From Bradyrhizobium sp. CB1717 (GTDB lineage Bacteria; Pseudomonadota; Alphaproteobacteria; Rhizobiales; Xanthobacteraceae): a stretch of 64,000 nt of DNA. Where the stretch lies: contig NZ_CP121666.1 in NCBI RefSeq assembly GCF_029714325.1, positions 2,914,001 to 2,978,000 on the forward strand, given 5' to 3'. Position 1 is the first letter of the stretch. The number at the start of each line of letters is the position of its first letter. This document shows, one piece after another, positions 54,061 to 64,000 of this stretch. The notes beneath the pieces were generated by a model, which worked only from the letters and a program-made list of their open reading frames with translations, did no database searches and was not told the origin of the DNA. The position numbers and the translations under genes were made by a program.

Positions 54061-54089
54061 GCATGGAGCATTTGTGACGGTTCCGTCAA
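54061..54089 (-). promoter_or_regulatory. Candidate promoter of rnpB
   Basis: TTGACG (54084-54089, minus strand) and an AT-poor -10-like CCATGC near 54061-54066, about 17 bases apart, lie just upstream of the RNase P RNA 5' end. The -35 match is good and the -10 match is poor. Confidence 0.35.
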
Positions 54090-54202
54090 GCCGAGATCGT
54101 CGCGCACGCGTTCTCGAAAATAATTTATCCTGAAGATGTCGTTTGGAGCGCGCCCCGTTCGACTGGATGTCGGCGACACAGCCGAACAACAGGAGTGAAG
54201 CG

Positions 54203-54556
54203 ATGCAGTATCTGCTGATGATCTACCAGAACGAGGTCGAGTACGCGAAGGTTGACACGGGAACCACCCAGAAGATGTCGGCGGAGTATGAGGCCTTTAC
54301 GCAATCCATCATCCGGAACGGCAATTTCAAGGCCGGCGACCGGCTTCGGCCGACAACCACCGCCACGACCGTCCGCGTGCGCGACGGCAAGACATTGACG
54401 ACCGACGGACCGTTCGCGGAGACGCGCGAGCAACTCGGCGGCTATTACCTGATCGAGGCGAAGGATCTCGATGCGGCGATCGAGATCGCGGCGCGGATTC
54501 CCAGCGCGCGCGTCGGATCGATCGAGGTGCGGCCGATCTGGGTGTACGACAAGTGA
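54203..54556 (+). CDS. YCII/DGPF-domain protein
   Basis: 117 residues from an ATG with AGGAGTGAAG upstream. [14 protein letters not shown] at the start and [33 protein letters not shown] match the DGPF/YCII family (DGPF near residue 69). ECF sigma factors of the ECF42 group are usually encoded beside such proteins, as here (22 bases to the sigma gene). The DGPF protein may be a target or partner of the sigma factor. Enzymatic role not established. Confidence 0.9.
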   Translation: MQYLLMIYQNEVEYAKVDTGTTQKMSAEYEAFTQSIIRNGNFKAGDRLRPTTTATTVRVRDGKTLTTDGPFAETREQLGGYYLIEAKDLDAAIEIAARIPSARVGSIEVRPIWVYDK

Positions 54557-54578
54557 CGGCGAAGCCGCGCGTCGGCGC

Positions 54579-55811
54579 ATGACCCCCGGCGAAATCGAAA
54601 CCATCTTCCGCGACGAGGCGGGGCGGGCGCTGGCCACGCTGATCCGCCTCGTCGGCGATTTCGATCTTGCCGAGGACGCGCTGCAGGACGCGTTCGCGGT
54701 CGCGCTGGAGCGTTGGGCGGCGTGCGAGATCCCTGACAATCCCCGCGCCTGGCTGGTCAATGTCGCCCGCAATAAGGCGATCGACCGCATCCGCCGCCGG
54801 GCCGTCTTCCGCGGCAAGCAGCAGGCGCTGGTGCATGAGCTCGAGCTCAACGCGCTGGGGCCCGACGAGCCACCGGCAACACTCGACGACGACATGCTGC
54901 GGCTGATCTTCACCTGCTGCCATCCCGCGTTCGCGCCCGAGGTTCGGGTCGCGCTGACGCTGCGCACCGTTTGCGGGCTGTCGACGGCGCAGGTGGCGCG
55001 CGCCTTCCTCGTCGGCGAGGAGGCGATGGCGCAGCGGCTGGTCCGCGCCAAGCAGAAGATCAGGCTTGCCGGCATTCCCTATGAGGTGCCGGAACGCGAG
55101 GCGCTGGCGCCGCGGCTCGATGGCGTGCTCGCCGTGATCTATCTCGTCTTCACCGAAGGCTATGTCGCAACCTCGGGCGCGGACCTGATGCGGCCGGATC
55201 TCGCTGTCGAAGCCATCCGGCTTGGCCGGTTGCTCGACCGGCTGATGCCCGATCGCGGCGGCGTCAAGGGCCTCCTCGCCCTGATGCTGCTGCATGATGC
55301 GCGCCGCGCCGGGCGCGAGACGTCGGCCGGCGACATCGTGCTGCTCGAAGAGCAGGACCGCACGCTGTGGGATCGCGCGCAGATCGAAGAGGGATTGCGT
55401 CTGGTTGACGAGGCGCTACGCATGTCCGGCCGGCCGCAAGCCTATGCGGTGCAGGCCGCGATCGCTGCGCTGCATGCGCGCGCGCCGAGCTTCGATGCGA
55501 CCGACTGGCCGCAGATTGCAGGGCTGTACGAGGTGCTGCTGCGCATCAGTCCGTCGCCGGTGATCGAACTGAACCACGCCGCGGCGGTGTCGATGGTCGA
55601 CGGCCCGGCACGCGCGCTCGATCTCGTCGATGCGACTGCAGCGCGCGGCGGGCTCGACGGTTACGAGCTGTTGCCGGCCGTGCGCGCGGATCTGTTGCGG
55701 CGGTTAGGGCGGAAGGAAGAGGCGACGGCCGCCTATGTTGCCGCTACGGCTGCGACACAGCTGGAGCCGTTGCGGCGGCTCTATGCGCGGCGAATGAGGG
55801 AGATGGGGTAG
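54579..55811 (+). CDS. ECF42-type RNA polymerase sigma factor
   Basis: 410 residues. Sigma-2 ([38 protein letters not shown] and [20 protein letters not shown]) and sigma-4 ([45 protein letters not shown]) fill the first 175 residues. A long C-terminal helical TPR-like extension follows (DUF6596-type; [31 protein letters not shown], then [10 protein letters not shown]). The extension and the DGPF neighbour identify the ECF42 group, which lacks a classical anti-sigma factor. Known members regulate DGPF genes. It may autoregulate this pair. The ATG at 54579 was chosen because upstream codons have no family match. Confidence 0.88.
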   Translation: MTPGEIETIFRDEAGRALATLIRLVGDFDLAEDALQDAFAVALERWAACEIPDNPRAWLVNVARNKAIDRIRRRAVFRGKQQALVHELELNALGPDEPPATLDDDMLRLIFTCCHPAFAPEVRVALTLRTVCGLSTAQVARAFLVGEEAMAQRLVRAKQKIRLAGIPYEVPEREALAPRLDGVLAVIYLVFTEGYVATSGADLMRPDLAVEAIRLGRLLDRLMPDRGGVKGLLALMLLHDARRAGRETSAGDIVLLEEQDRTLWDRAQIEEGLRLVDEALRMSGRPQAYAVQAAIAALHARAPSFDATDWPQIAGLYEVLLRISPSPVIELNHAAAVSMVDGPARALDLVDATAARGGLDGYELLPAVRADLLRRLGRKEEATAAYVAATAATQLEPLRRLYARRMREMG

Positions 55812-55825
55812 TCGCCACACACTCC

Positions 55826-55910
55826 GTCATTGCGAGCGTAGCGAAGCAATCCAGACTGGCTCGGTGGAAACGGTCTGGATTGCTTCGTCGCAAGTGCTCC
55901 TCGCAATGAC
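55826..55910. repeat. Palindromic intergenic repeat, family A copy 5
   Basis: Arms GTCATTGCGAGCGTAGCGAA and a complementary half ending CTCGCAATGAC, between the sigma factor gene and the amidase gene. Confidence 0.85.
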
Positions 55911-55930
55911 GGAGTGTGCGGCTGCCGCCG

Positions 55931-56788
55931 TCACTTCGACGCGACCGTCGTCCCATCCTGCGGCAGGCTCGCCAGCAGCGCCTGCAAGGTCGAGAGCGTC
56001 GAGTGATCCGCGACACCGTCCAGCCGCGCCGGGCGGAAATGGCGCTGGAAGGCGGTGACGACCTCCATCGTCGCGGCGTCGTATTTGCCGTTCAGCGGCA
56101 CGCCATAGCCGTACTTTGCGAGCGCCTGCTGCATGCTCAGCACCGCATCGCTGATCGTGCCGAGCATCAGTGTCTCGCCGCGCACGACCGGTGCGGGCGT
56201 GACCCAGTGACCGACGCCGGAATTGGCCAGCGAATGCCACGGAAACTTTTCGCCGGGATCCTTCTTGCGCGCGGGGGCGACGTCGGAATGGCCGAGCACC
56301 CGGTGCGCGGGTACCTTGCGGCGAAGCATGATGCCGCGGCACAGCGCGATCACGGCCGCGATCTGGCGCAGCGGAAACTCCGGATAGCCCCAGTCGTGAC
56401 CGCGATTGACGATCTCGATGCCGATCGAGCAGGAATTGACGTCGTCCTCGCCGGCCCAGGACGAGACGCCGGCGTGCCAGGCGCGCTTGGCCTCGGGCAC
56501 GCATTGCACGATGCGGCCGTCCTCCAGCACGACGTAATGTGCCGATACTTCCGTCCCCGCCGTGCACAGCCGCGCCAGCGCACCCTCGACGTCGGGCATG
56601 CCGGTGTAGTGCAGCACGATCATGTCCACCTGCCGTCCCTTGTTGCGCTCGCCATGGTTGGGCGAAGGGATGATGTCGGAGACGATCGAGGAATCCGGCT
56701 CGAACGTGCGCATGTTCGCCGCGGCCTTGGGAACCGGGAGGACGCGCTGACGCTTCGAATCAGATCCAGACGGCGAACCGGACGACAT
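55931..56788 (-). CDS. N-acetylmuramoyl-L-alanine amidase (AmpD-like) with peptidoglycan-binding domain
   Basis: 285 residues. The amidase_2 fold has VDMIVLHYTGM with His60, SAHYVVLEDGRI, WHAGVSSWAGEDDVNSCSIGIEIVN with Glu125, and VLGHSDVAPARKKDPGEKFPW with His167 and Asp177, giving the zinc site. The C-terminal 70 residues (MLGTISDAVLSMQQALAKYGYGVPLNGKYDAATMEVVTAFQRHF) form a peptidoglycan-binding domain. No signal peptide, so it is cytoplasmic like AmpD, where it would recycle anhydro-muropeptides. Start is not fully certain. Divergent from the dcw cluster. Confidence 0.9.
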   Translation of the reverse strand: MSSGSPSGSDSKRQRVLPVPKAAANMRTFEPDSSIVSDIIPSPNHGERNKGRQVDMIVLHYTGMPDVEGALARLCTAGTEVSAHYVVLEDGRIVQCVPEAKRAWHAGVSSWAGEDDVNSCSIGIEIVNRGHDWGYPEFPLRQIAAVIALCRGIMLRRKVPAHRVLGHSDVAPARKKDPGEKFPWHSLANSGVGHWVTPAPVVRGETLMLGTISDAVLSMQQALAKYGYGVPLNGKYDAATMEVVTAFQRHFRPARLDGVADHSTLSTLQALLASLPQDGTTVASK

Positions 56789-57234
56789 AGGCAGCTCAAG
56801 TCGGAACAGGAGAGTGGGCCAAGCCCTTCTCTTTACTATTCCTTTACCCTCCGCCGTGCGCAATCGCGCGACGCGGTTAACGGATGCATTTTGAACAGGT
56901 GTGTGGATGAGGCATCACCATCGCCTCACCTTTTCGACTTGTAACGAGCCGATCAACGCTTTCTTAACGCTAAGGGCCGTTACTGAGGGATGAAGAGCCG
57001 ACCCGCGTCCGGAGGCGGCCAAAGCGTATTTTGGCTCGAAATCCCATGGCTGCCCGACAAATTCCACTGGGAACTCTGGGTTTGGCGCCCGGGACGGCCG
57101 GGCTCGGTAACCATGTTGGACTGGGGCTTGGTCGTGGAACCGCCGCGACGCGGAATCATTCGAGGCGTTATGGGCTGGTTCGCCCCCGATCTGGCTTGGT
57201 CGTTCGGCAGGCCTTGTGCTGGAAGGCGTGGCGC
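56789..57234. other. Regulatory region before the dcw cluster; no mraZ
   Basis: 446 bases between the divergent amidase and rsmH. An 82-residue frame (56990-57238) and others run here but have no protein-like composition or homology to MraZ. The usual mraZ gene that precedes rsmH in many bacteria is not seen. The region probably carries the dcw promoter and 5' leader, but no consensus could be assigned. Confidence 0.5.
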
Positions 57235-58224
57235 ATGAGCACCGCTCCTCACATTCCCGTGCTCGGCCGCGAGGCGATCGATCATCTCGCCCCGCGCGCT
57301 GGCGGCATCTATGTCGACGCCACCTTCGGCGCCGGCGGCTATAGCCGCGCCATCCTCGACGTACCGGGAACCCGGCTGATCGCGATCGACCGTGATCGCA
57401 CCGCGATCGCAGGCGGTGCCGAGCTTGTCGCGCGCGCCACGGGCCGGCTGACGCTGGTCGAGGACCGCTTCTCCAATCTTGCAGAAGTTTGCGCGGCCCA
57501 AGGCATCGATGGCGTGGACGGCGTCGTGATGGATGTCGGCGTGTCCTCGATGCAGCTCGACCAGGCCGGCCGCGGCTTCTCCTTCCGCCTCGACGGCCCG
57601 CTCGACATGCGGATGGGACAGACGGGGCCGACCGCGGCCGACGTGGTCGCGCGTGCCTCGGAAGGCGATCTCGCCGACATCATTTATCAGCTCGGTGAGG
57701 AGCGGCAGTCACGCCGCATCGCCCGCGCCATCGTCGCCGACCGGCAGGAGACGCCGTTCACGACGACGCGCGCGCTCGCCGATCTCATCGGCAGGATCGT
57801 GCGGTCCAAGCCCGGCGACATCCATCCCGCGACGCGGACGTTCCAGGCCCTGCGCATCTTCGTCAACGAAGAGCTCGACGAGCTCCAGACCGCGCTCGCG
57901 GCGGCCGAGCGCGTGCTCAAGCCCGGCGGCCGTCTCGTCGTCGTCTCGTTCCATTCGCTGGAAGACCGCATCGTCAAGAATTTCCTTGGCGAACGCTCGA
58001 AGACCGGCGGCGGCTCGCGGCATCTTCCGGAGATGGCGCAGGCTGCGCCGAGCTTCCAGCTGCTGACCCGACGCCCCGTAGTCGCGGGCGAAGACGAAGT
58101 CGCGAACAATCCGCGTGCGCGTTCCGCCAAGCTGCGCGCCGCGGAACGCACAGATGCGCCTGCGCACAAGGACGATGAGTCCTCGCCCTGGCCAAAACTC
58201 TCCGACGTGATGAGGGGAGGCTAG
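57235..58224 (+). CDS. rsmH: 16S rRNA (cytosine-1402-N4)-methyltransferase RsmH
   Basis: 329 residues. [18 protein letters not shown] (28-41) is the SAM motif; [32 protein letters not shown] and [14 protein letters not shown] are RsmH/MraW hallmarks. It methylates C1402 of 16S rRNA. First gene of the dcw cluster; ftsL starts three bases after its stop. GGAAGG is upstream of the ATG. The open frame to 57031 lacks RsmH features. Confidence 0.95.
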   Translation: MSTAPHIPVLGREAIDHLAPRAGGIYVDATFGAGGYSRAILDVPGTRLIAIDRDRTAIAGGAELVARATGRLTLVEDRFSNLAEVCAAQGIDGVDGVVMDVGVSSMQLDQAGRGFSFRLDGPLDMRMGQTGPTAADVVARASEGDLADIIYQLGEERQSRRIARAIVADRQETPFTTTRALADLIGRIVRSKPGDIHPATRTFQALRIFVNEELDELQTALAAAERVLKPGGRLVVVSFHSLEDRIVKNFLGERSKTGGGSRHLPEMAQAAPSFQLLTRRPVVAGEDEVANNPRARSAKLRAAERTDAPAHKDDESSPWPKLSDVMRGG

Positions 58225-58227
58225 CGC

Positions 58228-58620
58228 ATGCGCATCATCCACCTCCTCGTCATCGGCGCGCTGATCTTCGCAGCGGCCTATGTCTACCGGATCAAGATGG
58301 ACTCCACCGCGCGCACCGAGAGGGTGCTGCGGCTGCATGCGGAGATCCGCGAGCAGCGCGATGCGATCGCCGCGCTCCGCTCCGAATGGGCCAAGCTCGA
58401 TGCGCCCCTGCGCCTGCAGGGCTTGTCCGAGCGGCATCTGCCGCTCAAGCCGGTCAACGGCACGCAATATGACTCGCTGAAGAATCTGCCCGAGCGTCCG
58501 CCGCGGATGTTCAGGCCCGGCGAGCCCGACCCGATCGGGGCCATGCTCAACACCATTGAAGCTGCGAGCGATCCTGACACCGTGACGGGCTCCGTGCCTC
58601 GGCCCGAGGACAAGCAATGA
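58228..58620 (+). CDS. ftsL: Cell division protein FtsL
   Basis: 130 residues. Short N-terminus, one transmembrane helix (about 4-20), then a coiled coil (TERVLRLHAEIREQRDAIAALRSEWAKLDAPLRLQGLSERHL) and a Pro-rich periplasmic tail of about 50 residues. Position between rsmH and ftsI fixes the identity. FtsL is part of the FtsQLB divisome complex. Its stop overlaps the ftsI start (ATGA). Confidence 0.9.
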   Translation: MRIIHLLVIGALIFAAAYVYRIKMDSTARTERVLRLHAEIREQRDAIAALRSEWAKLDAPLRLQGLSERHLPLKPVNGTQYDSLKNLPERPPRMFRPGEPDPIGAMLNTIEAASDPDTVTGSVPRPEDKQ

Positions 58621-60371
58621 GCCCGGCAACGCCTGCAAAGCCCACCGAAAAGCCGACCGAACCCTGGCGGCAGCGGCTGATCCGCAGCCTGCTCTACGGG
58701 CGCAATGTCGATCGCGCGGCCAAGGCGCGCGCACGCGTTGGTCTCGCGATGCTCGCCTTCGCCTCGGTCTACGCCCTGATCGGCGGCCGGCTCGTGATGT
58801 TCGCGATCGGTGCCGACGCGCACAGTGCGCGCCGCGCGGCGTCGCAGGAGGTGGTCGCGACCGCGCGTCCCGACATCGTCGACCGCAACGGCGCGATCCT
58901 CGCGACCGACGTCAAGGCTTCGAGCCTTTTCGGCGAGCCGCGCCGCATCATCGACAAGGACGAGGCGATCGAGCTTCTGACCGCCACCGTGCCCGACCTC
59001 GACGAGGCCGAGGTGCGCGAGCGCCTGAGGACGCGCAAGGGTTTCGTCTGGCTCAAGCGCGAGGTCACGGCGAAGCAGCAGCAGGACATCCACAAGCTCG
59101 GCATTCCCGGCATCGGCTTCCTGCGCGAGAACAAGCGCGTCTATCCGACCGGCAACGAGGTCGCCCACCTCATCGGTCTCGTCAACATCGACAACCAGGG
59201 CATCGCCGGCATGGAGAAGTGGCTCGACAATCAGGGCCTCGCCGATCTCCACCGCGCCGGCTTCGCAACCGACCGGCTGCAGAAGCCGATCGAGCTCTCG
59301 ATCGACCTGCGCGTCGAGCACGCGCTGCGCGACGAGCTGCTCAAGGCCAAGGACAAGTTCCACGCCAAGGCCGCCTCCGGCATCGTCTCCAACGTCAAGA
59401 CCGGCGAGATCGTCGCGATGGTCTCGCTGCCGGACTTCGACCCCAACAATCCGAAGGAAGCGCACGACCCTGACCGCATCAATCGCCTGACCACCGGCGT
59501 CTACGAGATGGGCTCGACCTTCAAGGCGTTCACGCTGGCGATGGCGCTCGACTCCGGAAAGATCAACCTGAACTCGTCGTGGGATGCACGCGGAAACCTG
59601 CACTACGGCAAGTTCACCATCCACGACAGCCATCCGCTCGGGCGCTTCATCAATACCAAGGAAGTGTTCACCTACTCGTCCAACATCGGCGCCGCGCGGA
59701 TCGCGCTCGGCCAGGGCGTCGAGGCGCACAAGGCGTTCCTCGCCAAGATGGGCCAGCTGACGCGCCTGCGCACCGAGCTGCCGGAGAGCGCGGCGCCGCT
59801 GGTGCCGCGGCGCTGGGGTGAGCTGAATACGGTGACCATCGCATTCGGCCAAGGCATGTCGGTGGCGCCGCTCCAGGCGGTGATGGGTATCAACTCGCTG
59901 GTGAACGGCGGCTATCTGATTCCGCCGACCTTCATGAAGCGGACCCCCGAGGAAGCCGCGGCGCTAGCCAAGCGCGTCATCAAGCCGGAGACCAGCGACA
60001 AGATGCGGTTCCTGATGCGGCTCAATGCCGAAATCGGCACTGCCAAGACCGCCGACATCAAGGGCTATTACGTCGGCGGCAAGACCGGAACGTCCGAGAA
60101 GGTCATCAACGGCCGCTATGCCAAGAAGCGCGTGCTGAACTCGTTCACCGCGATCATGCCCTGCGACGATCCGAAATATCAGATCCTGGTGATGCTGGAC
60201 GAGCCGCAGGCGATCCCTGAGACGAAGGGTTTCATCACCTCGGGCTGGAACGCGGTGCCGACCGGGGGCAAGGTGATCGAGCGGATTGCGCCGCTTCTGG
60301 GCGTCGAGCCGCGGTTCGACCTGCCGCCGTCCGAGCGCCTTATTCTTGCAGCATCCAGGACAACCCAGTAA
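58617..60371 (+). CDS. ftsI: Penicillin-binding protein FtsI (PBP3)
   Basis: 584 residues. TM helix at about 41-61, dimerisation/pedestal domain, and a transpeptidase domain with the serine motif S300-T-F-K303, SSN (354-356) and KTGT (489-492). It crosslinks septal peptidoglycan in the divisome. Length and order are normal for alphaproteobacteria. ATG overlaps the ftsL stop. 83 bases before murE. Confidence 0.95.
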   Translation: MSPATPAKPTEKPTEPWRQRLIRSLLYGRNVDRAAKARARVGLAMLAFASVYALIGGRLVMFAIGADAHSARRAASQEVVATARPDIVDRNGAILATDVKASSLFGEPRRIIDKDEAIELLTATVPDLDEAEVRERLRTRKGFVWLKREVTAKQQQDIHKLGIPGIGFLRENKRVYPTGNEVAHLIGLVNIDNQGIAGMEKWLDNQGLADLHRAGFATDRLQKPIELSIDLRVEHALRDELLKAKDKFHAKAASGIVSNVKTGEIVAMVSLPDFDPNNPKEAHDPDRINRLTTGVYEMGSTFKAFTLAMALDSGKINLNSSWDARGNLHYGKFTIHDSHPLGRFINTKEVFTYSSNIGAARIALGQGVEAHKAFLAKMGQLTRLRTELPESAAPLVPRRWGELNTVTIAFGQGMSVAPLQAVMGINSLVNGGYLIPPTFMKRTPEEAAALAKRVIKPETSDKMRFLMRLNAEIGTAKTADIKGYYVGGKTGTSEKVINGRYAKKRVLNSFTAIMPCDDPKYQILVMLDEPQAIPETKGFITSGWNAVPTGGKVIERIAPLLGVEPRFDLPPSERLILAASRTTQ

Positions 60372-60454
60372 TCAACCGGAGTGGCCATCGCCGGTGCTGA
60401 TTCGGCTTTTCCTGACGATTCGGCTCTCCGGCGCGGCGTGTCGACTGGAAGACC

Positions 60455-61927
60455 ATGAAGCTGCGCGACCTCATAGGTCAGGATGTTTTGGGCAATGATG
60501 CCGCAATCGAGCCCGCCGTCGCGGCGCTCGAGGTGACCGGCGTTGCGCTCGACAGCCGCGTGGTCAAGCCCGGCGACCTCTTCTTCGCGCTGGCAGGCAG
60601 CAAGACCGACGGCGCCCGCTTCATCGATGCCGCAATTGACGCAGGCGCAGTCGCCGTGGTCGGCGATCACGCGCCGTCCGCCAGCAAGGTGCCGTTCGTC
60701 GCCGTCGCCAATCCGCGTCGCGCGCTGGCGCTGGCGGCGGCAAGGTTCTTCCCGGCGCAGCCCGCGACCATTGCGGCAGTGACCGGCACCAGCGGCAAGA
60801 CCTCGGTCGCCGCGTTCACGCGGCAGATCTGGGAGCGGCTCGGGCAGGCCTCGGCCAGCATTGGAACCATCGGCCTCGTCTCGTCCAAGCGCACGGTCTA
60901 CGGCTCGCTGACGACGCCGGATCCGATCGCGCTGCACCGGCAGCTCGATGAGATCGCGCGCGAAGGCGTCACGCATCTCGCCTTCGAAGCGTCCTCGCAC
61001 GGGCTCGACCAATATCGCCTTGACGGCGTGCGCGTCTCCGCCGGCGGCTTCACGAATCTCTCGCGCGACCACATGGATTATCATCCGACCGTCGCGCACT
61101 ATCTCGCGGCAAAACTCCGGCTGTTCCGCGAGCTTGTGCCGCCTGACGGAGCTGCCGTGATCTCGGCCGATCATGATTGCTCGGCGGAGGCGATCGAGGC
61201 GGCGACGTCGCGCGGCCTGCGTGTCATGGCGGTCGGGCGCAACGGCGACGGAGCAGGCGAGGGCATCCGTCTCACCGAGGCCGTGGTCGAGGGCTTTTCG
61301 CAAAAGCTGACGGTCGAGCATCGCGGCAAGAGCTACGCGATCCGGCTGCCGCTGGTCGGTGAGTTCCAGATCGAGAATGCGCTGGTCTCGGCTGGTCTTG
61401 CCATCGGAACCGGCAGCGACGCCGCAAGCGTATTCGCCAGCCTCGAGCATCTCGAAGGCGCCAAGGGGCGGCTGGAGCGCGTCGGCGAGCGCAACGGCGC
61501 GCCGATCTTCGTCGACTATGCGCACAAGCCCGATGCGCTGGCGAAGGCGCTGCAGGCGCTGCGTCCCTATGCGAAGCGCAGGCTTATCGTCGTGTTCGGC
61601 GCCGGCGGCGACCGCGATGCCGGCAAGCGCCCGATCATGGGCGGGATCGCGGCCGAGAACGCAGATGGCGTCATCATCACCGACGACAATCCGCGCAGCG
61701 AGGAGCCGGAAGCGATCCGTGCCGCGATCCTCGCCGCGGCGAAAGGCGCGCGCGAGATCGGCGACCGCGCCGAGGCCATTCGCATCGCGATCGAGGAACT
61801 GGAGAACGGCGATGCGCTCCTCATCGCCGGCAAGGGCCATGAGACCGGGCAGATCGTCGGCAGCGAAGTGCTGCCCTTCAGTGATCACGAGGCGGTCGCC
61901 GCCGCATTAGCGTCGAGGATTGCATGA
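60455..61927 (+). CDS. murE: UDP-MurNAc-tripeptide synthetase MurE
   Basis: 490 residues. ATP-binding GTSGKTS at 111-117, YDRLTTPD-like [28 protein letters not shown] and DNPRSEEP near 410, the meso-diaminopimelate-selecting motif. The enzyme adds meso-DAP to UDP-MurNAc-L-Ala-D-Glu. Its stop overlaps the murF start (ATGA). Confidence 0.95.
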   Translation: MKLRDLIGQDVLGNDAAIEPAVAALEVTGVALDSRVVKPGDLFFALAGSKTDGARFIDAAIDAGAVAVVGDHAPSASKVPFVAVANPRRALALAAARFFPAQPATIAAVTGTSGKTSVAAFTRQIWERLGQASASIGTIGLVSSKRTVYGSLTTPDPIALHRQLDEIAREGVTHLAFEASSHGLDQYRLDGVRVSAGGFTNLSRDHMDYHPTVAHYLAAKLRLFRELVPPDGAAVISADHDCSAEAIEAATSRGLRVMAVGRNGDGAGEGIRLTEAVVEGFSQKLTVEHRGKSYAIRLPLVGEFQIENALVSAGLAIGTGSDAASVFASLEHLEGAKGRLERVGERNGAPIFVDYAHKPDALAKALQALRPYAKRRLIVVFGAGGDRDAGKRPIMGGIAAENADGVIITDDNPRSEEPEAIRAAILAAAKGAREIGDRAEAIRIAIEELENGDALLIAGKGHETGQIVGSEVLPFSDHEAVAAALASRIA

Positions 61928-63301
61928 GCGCGCCAATTTGGACGGTTGCCGAGGTCGCGCGTGCGCTGGGCGCCGCCGGATCGTTTCCGAACACGCCGAT
62001 CGACTTCGTCACCCAGGACAGCCGGCTGGTGAAGCCGGGCAGCCTGTTCGTCGCGCTCAGCGGCACGCCGAGCGGCGGCTTCATCTCGGCCTTCGCCAGC
62101 GCGCGCGACGGCTGGGAGTTCGCCGACAAGGCGGAAGCCTCAGGCGCGGTCGCGATGATCGTGCCGCACGAGATCGCGGGCATCCGCATTCCCCAGATCG
62201 TCGTGAAGGACACGCTGATCGATGGCCTCTGGGGCCTCGCGCGCCGCACGCGCGCGCTTCCACGGGCCGGTGATCGGCCTCACCGGCAGCGCCGGCAAGA
62301 CCAGCACCAAGGAATTCCTGGCGGCCTATCCGAACGCCTATGCCAGCCCGTCCAGCTTCAACAATTTCTGGGGCGTGCCGTTGACGCTGTGCAATGCGAA
62401 GGCAGATGCCAGCCTGTGGGTCGTCGAGATGGGCATGAACCAGCGAGGGGAAATCGCGCGGCTCAGCGAACTGACGCGGCCGACGGTCGCGCTGGTCGTC
62501 AATGTCCAGCCGGTGCATCTGGAAAAGCTCGGCTCGCTCGAAGCTATCAGGCGCGAGAAGGTGTCGATCGCCGTCGGCCTGCCCGAGGACGGCGTGCTGG
62601 TGCTGCCCGCCGGGATCAAGGCGTCGGAGTGGAAGGGCAAGGTGGTGCGCTTCGGCGAGCATGCCGAGGTGCACGAGGTCGCGCATGCGCCGCACGGCGA
62701 GAGCTGGCAGGTCGTGGCCATGATCGGCAAGAAGGAGATCGCCTTCAGCCTGACGCCGGGCGCGCCGCACCGCGTCCAGAATGCGCTCGCCGCGCTCGCT
62801 TCGATCCGCGCCGCCAACCTCGATCCGGCGACGCTCGCGATCAAGCTCGACCGCGTCGGCATCATGACCGGCCGCGGCGTCGAGCAGGCGGTCGGCGGCA
62901 TCACCGTGATCGACGACAGCTTCAACGGTAATCCGGCCAGCGTGGCTGCTGCGTTGCAAAGCCTGCAGGCACGCCACATGACGGGCGGTCGCCGCATCGC
63001 GGTACTCGGCGACATGCTGGAACTGGGCGACGACGCACCAAGCTACCACACCGCCCTCACCAAGCATCTCGACGGCATCGACGGCGTCTATTGCGTCGGT
63101 CCCCTGATGCGCAACCTCTATGACGTGCTGCCATCAGGCAAGGGCCTCGGCTGGCACGACGATCCCGCCACGCTGAAGCCGAGTGAGGTCGCAAGCCTGC
63201 TGCAGGCAGGCGATGTCGTGGTTGTCAAGGGCAGCAAGAAGATGTTCTGGGTCAACAAGTTTGTGCCGGGCCTAGTGGCCGCCTTGCAGGCAAAGGCGTA
63301 A
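61924..63301 (+). pseudogene. murF: murF with an apparent frameshift
   Basis: The gene for UDP-MurNAc-pentapeptide synthetase. The first part ([35 protein letters not shown], to GLWGLARR near 62248) is in one frame. The second part (VIGLTGSAGKTSTKEFLAAYPN, FWGVPLTL, NPASVAAALQSL, GDMLELG, VVVKGSKKMFW) is in the next, ending at 63301. The two join across a run of GC dinucleotides (about 62240-62260), consistent with loss of two bases. All three ATP- and substrate-binding blocks are present. As murF is essential in known bacteria, a sequencing error is more probable than a true loss. Confidence 0.85.
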
Positions 63302-63449
63302 ACTGCTTGGAAGGCGCAGTTCCCAATCCACCGTTTGCGGCATCAAGCCGTCCATTGAGGTCGCCCGACCCATGATGAAGCGAATGCGCGTGAGGCACGT
63401 CGGGGCCAGAAACAAGGCCGCGTGCGAAAGGCGCCATAGGACCGTCTGA

Positions 63450-64000
63450 ATGTTTTACTGGCTGATCGAGCTCTCCAATACATTTCCGAGCCTGGGTGCG
63501 TTTCGTACCCTCCTGAATGTTTTCCGCTACATCACCTTCCGCACCGGCGGCGCGATCGTCACCGGCGCGCTGTTCGTGTTCCTGTTCGGGCCCTGGATCA
63601 TCGACCACTTACGCATCCGCCAGGGCAAGGGCCAGCCGATCCGCGCTGACGGCCCGCAATCGCATCTGAGCAAGAAGGGCACGCCCACCATGGGCGGCCT
63701 GATGATCCTGTCCGGCCTCACGGTCGGCACCGTGCTGTGGGCCAATCCGCTCAATCCCTATGTCTGGATCGTGCTCGCCGTGACGCTCGGCTTCGGCTTC
63801 GTCGGCTTCTACGACGACTACCTCAAGGTGACCAAGCAGACCACGACCGGTTTCGGCGGCAAGCTCCGCCTGCTGATCGAGGCGGCGATCGCGCTGGTCG
63901 CCTGCTACGCGCTGGTGCGGCTGAACCGCGATCCCGCGTCGACCGCGCTGACGGTCCCGTTCCTGAAGGACACTGTGCTGCATTTCGGCTGGTTCTTCGT
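63450..64000 (+). CDS. mraY: Phospho-MurNAc-pentapeptide transferase MraY (3' part missing)
   Basis: The first 183 residues, from [18 protein letters not shown], with [20 protein letters not shown], a cytoplasmic loop [22 protein letters not shown] and [10 protein letters not shown] (the DDD-type catalytic loop, here Asp-Asp), are diagnostic for MraY. It transfers phospho-MurNAc-pentapeptide to undecaprenyl phosphate (lipid I). It continues past the window. 148 bases separate it from murF. Confidence 0.95.
   Translation, partial: MFYWLIELSNTFPSLGAFRTLLNVFRYITFRTGGAIVTGALFVFLFGPWIIDHLRIRQGKGQPIRADGPQSHLSKKGTPTMGGLMILSGLTVGTVLWANPLNPYVWIVLAVTLGFGFVGFYDDYLKVTKQTTTGFGGKLRLLIEAAIALVACYALVRLNRDPASTALTVPFLKDTVLHFGWFF

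Noticed and set aside
53657..54133. 158-codon frame over the RNase P RNA
   Set aside because: The region matches conserved RNase P RNA elements on the opposite strand; a protein is not expected.
56990..57238. 82-codon frame before rsmH as a possible mraZ or new small gene
   Set aside because: No MraZ-like residues (no DxKGRxxxP pattern), Trp/Pro/Arg-rich composition and no ribosome site at proper spacing.

Overview
The window looks like a chromosomal segment of an alphaproteobacterium of the Bradyrhizobium/Nitrobacteraceae type. Base composition is high in G+C (about 65% by eye). The gene families are typical: a thi operon behind a TPP riboswitch, PmtA and phosphatidylserine decarboxylase, an EcfG-like promoter, DUF2147/DUF4403/DUF6665 proteins, and many short palindromic intergenic repeats such as GTCATTGCGAGC...GCTCGCAATGAC. 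Most of it is ordinary core genome on both strands. No tRNA, CRISPR array, integrase or transposase was seen.

Layout. 1-5.2 kb: a truncated RidA, a secreted protein, a coiled-coil membrane protein, two GST-fold proteins, a VOC protein and a Mug-type glycosylase, separated by palindromic repeats. 5.4-7.5 kb: a lower-G+C island of two coupled genes, a DUF262 protein and a RelA/SpoT-like protein. It sits between housekeeping genes and is the best candidate for an uncharacterised (defence or toxin-like) system. 7.5-12.5 kb: thiO-thiS-thiG-thiE-thiC on the minus strand behind a TPP riboswitch. 12.7-17.4 kb: lytic transglycosylase, zinc-ribbon protein, a two-component system, a Ser/Gln-rich protein and a PRC-barrel protein. 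17.5-25 kb: an orphan branched-chain amino acid-type binding protein, a polyamine-type ABC importer (binding protein, two permeases, ATPase) and a DUF4403 protein. 25.2-26.1 kb: a second low-G+C pair (three-helix membrane protein plus exported protein).

26.2-33.4 kb: beta-propeller protein, TPR/winged-helix regulator divergent from a DUF899 protein, cytochrome c, L,D-transpeptidase, glycosyltransferase, PmtA-like methyltransferase and a membrane protein. 33.6-42.6 kb: class III aminotransferase divergent from phosphatidylserine decarboxylase, Nudix hydrolase, FecR-domain protein, two divergent DUF2147 paralogues, a 27-residue membrane peptide, an extensin-like lipoprotein and a DUF6665 protein. 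PmtA and the decarboxylase together point to phosphatidylethanolamine and phosphatidylcholine synthesis.

42.6-51 kb is a transport block: a TetR regulator facing an EmrAB-type efflux operon across a near-perfect palindrome, a possible leader peptide, an ABC exporter, a MATE pump and a TauE/SafE permease. 51-56.8 kb: a MocR regulator divergent from a DUF983 gene, the RNase P RNA gene on the minus strand, a DGPF protein with an ECF sigma factor, and an AmpD-like amidase. 57.2-64 kb: the start of the division and cell wall (dcw) cluster, rsmH-ftsL-ftsI-murE-murF-mraY. The murF reading frame is broken by an apparent two-base loss in a GC dinucleotide run, and mraY runs off the right edge.
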